Assembly: GCA_022865555.1 (NCBI GenBank)
Contig: JALHTD010000215.1
Location: 1 to 6,138 of the forward strand
Direction: 5' to 3'
DNA length: 6,138 bases
From: Thermoanaerobaculaceae bacterium
GTDB taxonomy: Bacteria > Acidobacteriota > Thermoanaerobaculia > Thermoanaerobaculales > Thermoanaerobaculaceae
In this document: positions 1 through 4,884 of the stretch, piece after piece
Layout of the letters: the number at the start of each line of letters is the position of its first letter
Position numbering within the stretch: position 1 is the stretch's first letter
Position numbers and translations under genes: made by a program
The notes under the pieces: model-generated
The model's database searches: none
Told to the model about the DNA's origin: nothing
Seen by the model: only the letters and a program-made list of their open reading frames with translations

Positions 1-800
1 TCGGTCCCGCGCATGTCGAGTGGCGACTGGAAGACGCGGAGCTCGCCCGCGAAATAGCGGCGCAGCTCTTCCGTCAGGCGATCGAAGTGAGGGCTCGTCC
101 CCGGAACGAGTGCCGCTTTGAAGAGCCTCGCGAGCCGCGTGAGCTGGGTCTCGATCATCCGGCGGTCGACGAACTCGAGGAGGCAGATGCCGTCGTCCGT
201 GGCCCCGGCCAGGAAGGGCCCGATCGGTGTCTCGATCCGGGTCATCGTGATTGCCGGACCGTGGGCACGCGTCGGCGAAGCGCCCATGACCTTCCGGAAC
301 GCCTCGCCGAATGCGCTCAGGGAGTCCCAGCCGTGATCGAAGGCGGCCGCCGTGGCGGTGTCCCCGTGCCTGATACGGCCGAACGCGGCGCCGATGCGCA
401 GGGCCCTGACGTATCCCTGGAAGGTCAACCCGTGGTTTCGCTTGAACCAGCGGCGCAGGCGCGCCGGGTCGATCCCGCGCGCGCTGAGGTCCGCGTCCCG
501 CAGGCGCAGGCTGGGATCGGCCTCGACCTCGGCAAGGAGCGTCTTCACCTGCTCGGGCGTCGAATCGGGCGGTTCCACCGGTCGGCAGACCCGACAGGGG
601 CGGTAGCCGGCCAGCAGGGCCTCGCGCGCGGTCGGGAAGAAGACGACGTTCTCGCGGTGGGGCTTCCTGGCCGTGCACGTCGGCCGGCAGAAGATGCCGG
701 TGGTCATCACGGCGGTGAAGAAGAGCCCGTCGAACGCCGGATCCCTCTGCACCAGCGCGCGGTACATCGTCTCGCCATCGGGCAACGATCGTTCGATCAT
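1..800 (-). CDS. ada: Ada-type bifunctional DNA-repair methyltransferase / transcription activator (3' end missing)
   Basis: Ada proteins transfer methyl groups from DNA phosphotriesters and O6-methylguanine onto their own cysteines and, once methylated, activate alkylation-repair genes. I translated 266 codons from the ATG at 798-800. The N-terminal zinc domain has TTGIFCRPTC and GYRPCRVC, placing its four cysteines at residues 38, 42, 69 and 72, the same numbering as E. coli Ada (C38 is the methyl acceptor). An AraC-type helix-turn-helix region follows (about 82-180; RRWFKRNHGLTFQGYVRALR, then DHGWDSLSAFGEAFRKVMGASP). The methyltransferase domain begins near 185 (TRIETPIGPFLAGATDDGI) and is cut at SPLDMRGT, the equivalent of LPLDIRGT in E. 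coli. The PCHR active-site motif therefore lies beyond position 1 and cannot be checked. No strong Shine-Dalgarno sequence precedes the ATG. The gene lies 84 nt downstream of gspB on the same strand. Family assignment is near certain; full repair activity is inferred. Confidence 0.95.
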   Translation of the reverse strand, partial: MIERSLPDGETMYRALVQRDPAFDGLFFTAVMTTGIFCRPTCTARKPHRENVVFFPTAREALLAGYRPCRVCRPVEPPDSTPEQVKTLLAEVEADPSLRLRDADLSARGIDPARLRRWFKRNHGLTFQGYVRALRIGAAFGRIRHGDTATAAAFDHGWDSLSAFGEAFRKVMGASPTRAHGPAITMTRIETPIGPFLAGATDDGICLLEFVDRRMIETQLTRLARLFKAALVPGTSPHFDRLTEELRRYFAGELRVFQSPLDMRGT

Positions 801-884
801 GCCGCCAACTTAGCTCGGTCTGTCGCCCAGCGCCAACCGGAGAATGAACGAGGAATTCCGCCTTGCATGAGCCGTCGCCGCCCC
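801..884 (-). other. Intergenic gap between gspB and ada; possible ada promoter region
   Basis: This 84-bp spacer separates the gspB stop from the ada start. Read on the minus strand it holds no convincing -35/-10 pair, no AGGAGG-like ribosome site and no match to the E. coli Ada box that I can see. The heptamer GTTGGCG occurs twice on the minus strand (803-809 and 831-837, 28 bp apart), the first copy ending 6 nt before the start codon. No stem followed by a T-run, as expected for a gspB terminator, is visible, so ada may be read through from the exeA-gspB transcript. Confidence 0.4.
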
Positions 885-1625
885 TCAGTGGGTGCGCAGG
901 ACGACGGTGCCACGGCTGTCGCGAAGACGCACGAACTCCTCGCCGATCTCGTCAACCTGGAGCCCCTCGATCACGCTGCCGATCGTGACCTGTTGCCCGT
1001 TGATCCCGGCGAACGGCGAGCCCGGCCTGTAGACGACGTAGTCGAGGTGGAGCTTTGCATGCCCGAGGTCTGCATCGACGACGAAGATCCGTTCCCGGGG
1101 AGAGGCGCGGGCCTTCTTCTCCTGCGTCCCGGACTGGGCTGGGGTGGTCTCGGGTCCTGACTGGGCGGTGCCGGATGCGGGCTCCGGTGTGGGCGTGGGC
1201 ACGGGGAGCAACGCCACAGGCTGCAGTTGCGTCGTCGCGGCAGCGTTGGATGGGGGCGCCTGTTCTTTCCCACGAGGCTCCTGCACGGCGGGCGCGGCAA
1301 GGGGTTCCTGCTTGCCCTCTGCGACCGCTCCGGCGACGGTGCCCGAAAGTCGTGGAACAGTTGTCGGCGTGGGAGCGGAAGGGAAGGGTCGACTGAGCTC
1401 GACGCTGCCGGCGGTCGCTGGGGCAAGTCTGTTGAGCGCCCACCACGCGATCGCTGCGCCAGCGATCGCGGCCGCAAGGGGGATCAGGACGGCGAAGACA
1501 AGCCCCGGGCCGGAGCGCCACCTCTTCGGGGGCAGCACCAGCCCGCGAGGGATTCCGTGCTTCCGGCCCTCCCGGTCCGCCGCCTCCTGGCGTGCCTTCC
1601 GCAGCGCCTCGCTGACGAGGCTCAT
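885..1625 (-). CDS. gspB: GspB-like general secretion pathway protein (T2SSB family)
   Basis: GspB/ExeB proteins are inner-membrane partners of the GspA/ExeA ATPase and help place the type II secretin. The 246-residue product starts MSLVSEALRKARQEAADREG, close to the MSxILDALRKAE opening typical of GspB. It has one transmembrane helix (about 41-64, GLVFAVLIPLAAAIAGAAIA, then WWAL), a Pro/Ala/Thr-rich linker (about 70-172) and a compact C-terminal domain (179-245) with FAGINGQQVTIGSVIEGLQV and EFVRLRDSRGTVVLR, the pattern of the T2SSB periplasmic domain. Topology is predicted as N-in, C-out. The ATG overlaps the exeA stop (ATGA at 1622-1625) and is preceded by GGAAGGGAAG, which supports this start and translational coupling. 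No other type II secretion gene is visible in the window. The call rests on N- and C-terminal motifs plus the ATPase partner; the linker is unconserved in this family. Confidence 0.85.
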   Translation of the reverse strand: MSLVSEALRKARQEAADREGRKHGIPRGLVLPPKRWRSGPGLVFAVLIPLAAAIAGAAIAWWALNRLAPATAGSVELSRPFPSAPTPTTVPRLSGTVAGAVAEGKQEPLAAPAVQEPRGKEQAPPSNAAATTQLQPVALLPVPTPTPEPASGTAQSGPETTPAQSGTQEKKARASPRERIFVVDADLGHAKLHLDYVVYRPGSPFAGINGQQVTIGSVIEGLQVDEIGEEFVRLRDSRGTVVLRTH

Positions 1626-2434
1626 GGGCTCTTCCCTTCCAGGTCTCGGATTGCGCGCCGCACCTGCCGCCAGGTGATGTGGTCGCGGTCCTCGACATAG
1701 CCTGCCAGCAGCGCCTTGTCGCAGAGCGCGTTGATCAGGCGAGGCACGCCGCGTGAGTGACGGCGAATGGCACGAATCGCTGCGGGCGAGAACGTGGGGC
1801 GACCGTTGGACCCGGCGACCGTGAGGCGGTGGAAGATGTACGATTCGGTCTCATCGTGCCCGATGGGCCCCAGGTGGTAGCGCACGGTGATCCGCTGGCG
1901 GAGCTGCCGCAGCTCGGGCCGCTTCAGCCGTTTTCGCAGCTCGGTCTGCCCGATCAGCACGATCTGCAGCAGCTTCCTGTCGTCGGTCTCGAGGTTCGAG
2001 AGCAGCCTGACCTCCTCGAGCAGTTCGTCGGAAAGGCCCTGGGCCTCGTCCACGAACAGCACGACGTCCTTCCCCTCCCGCGCGCGCTCCAGGAGGAACT
2101 CGTTGAGGCGCTGCATGAGTCGGACCCGGTCGTTGCCGCGTTCGTCGAGGCCGTACTCGTGCAGGATGGCGCGCACGAGCTGGATGCCGGTAAGCACGGG
2201 GTTCAGGATCAGGGCTGTTGCGTAGCGCTTGCCGAGCTGCTCGAGGACGGCACGGCACAGCGTGCTCTTGCCCGCGCCGACCTCCCCGGTGATCTGGATG
2301 AAGCCCTTGCGCTGGGTGATGCCGAACAGCATGTGGTCGAACGCCTCGCGGTGCCGCTGGGAAAAGAACAGGTACCGCGGGTCCGGCGTGATCGAGAACG
2401 GCGGGGCCGTGAGGCCATAGAACTCTTCGTACAT
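1622..2434 (-). CDS. exeA: ExeA/GspA-family AAA ATPase, ATPase domain only
   Basis: The 270-residue protein opens with MYEEFYGLTAPPFSITPDPR and LFFSQRHREA, the hallmark N-terminus of ExeA-like ATPases. Walker A is GEVGAGKST (50-58, K56), Walker B is VVLFVDEAQ (124-132, D129/E130), sensor 1 is IVLIGQTEL (158-166), and a GVPRLIN motif (229-235) sits at the sensor 2 arginine. All ATPase residues look intact. In Aeromonas, ExeA is about twice this length, with a membrane segment and a C-terminal peptidoglycan-binding domain. Both are absent here, so the protein should be cytoplasmic and rely on GspB for membrane contact. I prefer the ATG at 2432-2434 because the family motif begins there; an in-frame GTG at 2477-2479 would add 15 unconserved residues. 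GGAGGT lies 16 nt upstream of the ATG, a rather long spacing. The related ATPase of XrtA/PEP-CTERM exopolysaccharide loci is the main alternative, but the coupled gspB favours ExeA. Confidence 0.9.
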   Translation of the reverse strand: MYEEFYGLTAPPFSITPDPRYLFFSQRHREAFDHMLFGITQRKGFIQITGEVGAGKSTLCRAVLEQLGKRYATALILNPVLTGIQLVRAILHEYGLDERGNDRVRLMQRLNEFLLERAREGKDVVLFVDEAQGLSDELLEEVRLLSNLETDDRKLLQIVLIGQTELRKRLKRPELRQLRQRITVRYHLGPIGHDETESYIFHRLTVAGSNGRPTFSPAAIRAIRRHSRGVPRLINALCDKALLAGYVEDRDHITWRQVRRAIRDLEGKSP

Positions 2435-2458
2435 CGCTCGGCTGCGTCCCACCTCCGT

Positions 2459-2469
2459 GGGGTATACGG
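2459..2469. repeat. 11-bp direct repeat, start-proximal copy
   Basis: GGGGTATACGG, built around the palindrome GTATAC. It is identical to the copy at 2503-2513, with start-to-start distance of 44 bp. It overlaps one edge of the GGTGC/GCACC hairpin and would lie just downstream of the proposed transcription start of exeA. It could be an operator half of a pair; function unknown. Confidence 0.6.
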
Positions 2470-2480
2470 TGCTAGGCACC
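2468..2480 (-). other. Small perfect inverted repeat (5-bp stem, 3-nt loop)
   Basis: The arms GGTGC (2468-2472) and GCACC (2476-2480) flank CTA/TAG. No T-run follows on either strand, so it is not a typical intrinsic terminator. It sits at the expected 5' end of the exeA mRNA and also covers the rejected upstream GTG start of exeA. It may be a weak mRNA hairpin, a protein site, or chance. Confidence 0.35.
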
Positions 2481-2502
2481 CCATTGTACTCGTCCGCCTG
2501 CA

Positions 2503-2513
2503 GGGGTATACGG
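2503..2513. repeat. 11-bp direct repeat, distal copy
   Basis: GGGGTATACGG, identical to 2459-2469. It covers the position where the -35 element of the candidate exeA promoter would fall. The two copies therefore bracket the proposed core promoter, about four helical turns apart. Confidence 0.6.
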
Positions 2514-2534
2514 AGCTACCCCCGGCGGTGCTCA

Positions 2535-3296
2535 CTACTGCAGGATCAGGCTGCAGCAGGTGACCGCACCCTCGGCCTTGGCCAGCTCGGAGACGTCCAC
2601 CAATGCGAGGCGGATGCCGGCCCGCTCGAGGCGAGCCGCGGTGCGGGGAAAAGCGGCCGGGTAGATCACCGCTTCACCGACCAGGAGCGCGTTGGCCGCG
2701 TAGGGCTCGGCGGGGTCGATATCGATGCACCGCAAACCGTCAAACCCCTCGGGGTCCACCCACGCCCGGTTGAGAAGCACGGCATCTGGCGCCACCTGCG
2801 TGACTGCCGACTTGAGGTGCAGGCAGCCCGAGACCGCCAGCGCCTCCACGGCGTACCCGAAGGGTGAGAGCAGCGCGCGGAGCTGCTCGATCCCCTCCCG
2901 GTTGCTGCGAGCCGAGAGTCCCACGAAAACCCGTCGCCCGACGCGGAGAACGTCACCCCCGTCGAGAGTCCCCGGTGCCTGGATCGCCGCGATCGGCCTG
3001 TACTCCGCAAGAACCCGCGCCACCGAGGCCGTCTCGACCCGGCGAGACTCGGCCCCCGGCCTCGTCACCACCGCCAGCTCATCCACGAGGACCGCGGTGT
3101 CCTCGACGAAGACGGAGTCTGGCAGCTCGGGCTCAGCCGGCAGGCTCACGACCCGGCACCCAAAATCGGCAAGGCAGCCCTCGTAAGCCTCGTGCTGGTG
3201 GGCCGCCAGCGCGACATCGATGGCCTTGCGCTGCAGGTGTGTCAGCTCGCAGCGCGTGATCGCCGGACTGACCTTGCGGGTTATCGCGGTGAGCAT
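2535..3296 (-). CDS. Dimethylarginine dimethylaminohydrolase (DDAH) family enzyme
   Basis: DDAH hydrolyses N-omega-methylated arginines to citrulline plus (di)methylamine; it belongs to the arginine-deiminase/amidinotransferase fold and is cytoplasmic. The 253-residue product has the family motifs in order: LPDSVFVEDTAV (58-69; D60, E65 and D66 at substrate-binding positions), TLDGGDVL (110-117), VFVGLSARSN (123-132), CLHLKS (158-163) and AEGAVTCCSLIL (241-252). The presumed triad is D112/H160/C247. The spacings of 48 and 87 residues match the Glu114/His162/Cys249 triad reported for the Pseudomonas aeruginosa enzyme, and C247 is the first Cys of the CC pair, as in mammalian DDAH1. The length is normal for the family. 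The start is the ATG at 3294-3296, with GAGGT 11 nt upstream (3308-3312). It lies 55 nt downstream of the amidohydrolase gene on the same strand, possibly in the same operon. Family is secure; the exact substrate (methylarginines or a related guanidino compound) is inferred. Confidence 0.93.
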   Translation of the reverse strand: MLTAITRKVSPAITRCELTHLQRKAIDVALAAHQHEAYEGCLADFGCRVVSLPAEPELPDSVFVEDTAVLVDELAVVTRPGAESRRVETASVARVLAEYRPIAAIQAPGTLDGGDVLRVGRRVFVGLSARSNREGIEQLRALLSPFGYAVEALAVSGCLHLKSAVTQVAPDAVLLNRAWVDPEGFDGLRCIDIDPAEPYAANALLVGEAVIYPAAFPRTAARLERAGIRLALVDVSELAKAEGAVTCCSLILQ

Positions 3297-3351
3297 TGCA
3301 GTCGTCGACCTCGGCTAAGATGATACCGAAGATTGTCCGGAAGATGCGGAT
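3297..3351 (-). other. Short spacer between amidohydrolase and DDAH genes
   Basis: This 55-nt gap contains the GAGGT ribosome-binding candidate for the DDAH gene (3308-3312). I see no hairpin plus T-run and no promoter hexamers, which is compatible with co-transcription of the two genes. Confidence 0.4.
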
Positions 3352-4647
3352 CTAGTCGAACCCGTCGCTGCGGATCACGACGCCGGAGTGGAGCACGAGA
3401 CGCACATCCGCCAACGCGTGGATGTCCCGAAGCGGATCGCCACTCACCACGACGATGTCGGCGATCTTCCCGACCTCGACAGTCCCAAGGTCGCCGAGAC
3501 GGTTGCTCACGAGGGCGGCATTCCGGGTCGCTGCAACGATGATTTGCATCGGCGACATCCCGGCCTGCTGCATCAGCTCCATCTCGATGATCGGCATCCC
3601 GAGCTGGAACGGCGCGTCGTACCCGTCGAAGTCGGTACCGAGCGCGACCGTGCCCCCGGCCTCGACGAACCGGCGGAGGTTGGAGACGGCCCTCGGCTCA
3701 TGGCCGTAGCCGACAACGCGCCAGAGTTCGAGCGTCGGGACCCAGACGACGCCCTGCCGCACCACCCGCGCCAGAAGCTCGCTGGACGGGTAGTCCACCA
3801 CCATGTGGGCGATGTCGTCCACGCCGGCGTCCAGGGCTCGCGGAAGGTCCGGCGAGGTCGTCACGTGCGCCGACACCGGGATTCCCCGGCCGTGCGCGGC
3901 CTCGACCACGGCGGCGGCCTCCTGCAGCGAGAGAGTTGGGATCGGCCGGCCGAAGTCGGCCCCCGACTCCAGAGCGATCTTGATGATGTCGGCCCCCTGG
4001 TCGATGAGCTGATTGGCAGCCACGCGCGCCTGCTCGGGCCCGCTCACCGACACGGCGTTGGTGGAGCCCCACGGAACGATCGGATAGCCGTTCGGGACCG
4101 TGATGAAGGGGCCGGACGCCACGACCCGTGCAAGCCGTGGGTTCAGGGCGAGCGAGTGGACCAGGGCGTACTGCGCTGGTCCGCAGAGGTCGCGCACGGT
4201 CGTCACCCCCTCGTGTGCCCACGCCTCGAGGCTGCTCTCGCGGTATACGGAGTGGACGTGGGCGTTGATCACGCCCGGCAGGATCGTGGCGCCGTGCACG
4301 TCGATCACCGTCGCGGAAAGGGGCACCTCGACGTCGCCGGCTCGCCCGACCTCGACGATGCGGTCTCCACGGACGACGACCACCGCGTCGGGTAGCGGGG
4401 GAGCACCCGTGCCGTCGATGAGCGTGCCGCCGGTCAGCACCACCAGTTGCGGCTCGACCGATCGCACGTGTTTGCGCGGGCGTCGCTGGCCGGCATGTGG
4501 GTCGGCCGCACTTGAGACCGTGGCCGCTCGGCCTGTGCCGAATGACGCGCCCGATTGCATCTGTGCGGATGCCGTGAACCGGAGGCCGGACGCCAACATC
4601 AAGATGGCCGATGCGAGGAGTACCCCTTGCCAGGGAGCGCGGCGCAC
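3352..4647 (-). CDS. Secreted metal-dependent amidohydrolase (COG1228 / imidazolonepropionase-like)
   Basis: The 431-residue product (GTG start at 4645-4647) begins with a signal peptide: RRAPWQ, a hydrophobic core VLLASAILMLASGL, then RFTASA with likely cleavage before Q30. The mature enzyme has the amidohydrolase layout: a beta-sandwich start (LVVLTGGTLIDGTG, 68-81), GVINAHVHS (H130, H132), a presumed carboxylated lysine in DIIKIALESGAD (K223), VSAHV (H261), DIAHM (H281) and VALGTDFDG (D339), closing with LGTVEVGKIADIVVVSGDPL. The full binuclear metal set is present, so it should be active outside the cytoplasm. Similar family members include prolidase-like and Xaa-Arg/Lys dipeptidases; the substrate is not readable from sequence. 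The frame stays open to a TTG at 4890, but that would add 81 low-complexity, unconserved residues ahead of the signal peptide and overlap the divergent gene. The ribosome site for GTG 4647 is poor and TTG 4695 is an alternative, so the start is less certain than the product. Confidence 0.88.
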   Translation of the reverse strand: MRRAPWQGVLLASAILMLASGLRFTASAQMQSGASFGTGRAATVSSAADPHAGQRRPRKHVRSVEPQLVVLTGGTLIDGTGAPPLPDAVVVVRGDRIVEVGRAGDVEVPLSATVIDVHGATILPGVINAHVHSVYRESSLEAWAHEGVTTVRDLCGPAQYALVHSLALNPRLARVVASGPFITVPNGYPIVPWGSTNAVSVSGPEQARVAANQLIDQGADIIKIALESGADFGRPIPTLSLQEAAAVVEAAHGRGIPVSAHVTTSPDLPRALDAGVDDIAHMVVDYPSSELLARVVRQGVVWVPTLELWRVVGYGHEPRAVSNLRRFVEAGGTVALGTDFDGYDAPFQLGMPIIEMELMQQAGMSPMQIIVAATRNAALVSNRLGDLGTVEVGKIADIVVVSGDPLRDIHALADVRLVLHSGVVIRSDGFD

Positions 4648-4884
4648 CAGTCCCGAGCGGAGAGACTGATCTGGCTGGTTTGTGTGCGTTCTCAATTCTG
4701 TGCCGGTCGCTGCCACTGTTACGTATGGGTTCGCGGTTGGTTTCACTGGGACGTTACCGTGGGAGGACGCCGGCGGGGACGCCTGTGGGCTTCGAGGCGG
4801 GACCAGTCGTGGCTGCGTCGAATCGTGGTTGGGGGCAACCTTAGACCCAAACTCCGCGTAGACTGATTGGCGGTGAGACCGAGC
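4648..4884. promoter_or_regulatory. Divergent intergenic region between amidohydrolase and propeller sensor gene
   Basis: About 237 bp lie between the two proposed starts, locally less GC-rich than the coding DNA (for example 4680-4750). This must carry the promoters of both genes. I cannot name convincing -35/-10 pairs; TAGACT (4859-4864) is a weak -10 candidate for the plus-strand gene. GGTGAG at 4872-4877 is the likely ribosome-binding site of that gene, 7 nt before its ATG. I see no long inverted repeat or riboswitch-like fold. A small extra peptide here cannot be excluded, but no open frame has convincing coding features. Confidence 0.5.

Larger units (their letters stand above)
2435..2534 (-). 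promoter_or_regulatory. Leader of the exeA-gspB operon with candidate promoter
   Basis: This 100-bp gap lies between the DDAH-gene stop and the exeA start. On the minus strand TACAAT (2483-2488) is a fair -10 hexamer. With 17-bp spacing the -35 position would be GTATAC (2506-2511), which does not resemble TTGACA, so an activator or an alternative sigma factor would be needed. The expected transcription start is near 2476. A short perfect hairpin (GGTGC, loop of 3, GCACC; 2468-2480) and two copies of an 11-bp repeat surround the -10. The promoter is a by-eye proposal only. Confidence 0.3.

Noticed and set aside
87..1160. 357-codon open frame on the plus strand, opposite ada and gspB
   Set aside because: It lies antisense to two genes with clear family motifs, crosses their boundary, and its translation is low-complexity Arg/Gly/Pro-rich with no recognisable domain. 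Such frames are expected in GC-rich DNA.
2435..2479. GTG 2479 as the exeA start
   Set aside because: The extra 15 residues are not part of the family N-terminus and would be encoded by the repeat/hairpin region; MYEEFYGL at 2434 matches the known beginning of these ATPases.
2468..2480. GGTGC/GCACC hairpin as an intrinsic terminator of the DDAH gene
   Set aside because: The stem is only 5 bp and no T-run follows it on the minus strand, so termination is unlikely.
1757..2563. 268-codon open frame on the plus strand, opposite exeA
   Set aside because: It is fully antisense to the ATPase with intact Walker motifs and has no family motif or plausible ribosome site of its own.
4242..4252. A further copy of GGTATACGGAG resembling the exeA-upstream repeat
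   Set aside because: It lies inside the amidohydrolase coding sequence, encoding part of SVYRE, far from any promoter position; most likely coincidence.
3388..4395. 335-codon open frame on the plus strand, opposite the amidohydrolase gene
   Set aside because: The composition is typical of a shadow frame (His/Asp/Arg-rich), whereas the minus strand carries all the metal-ligand motifs.
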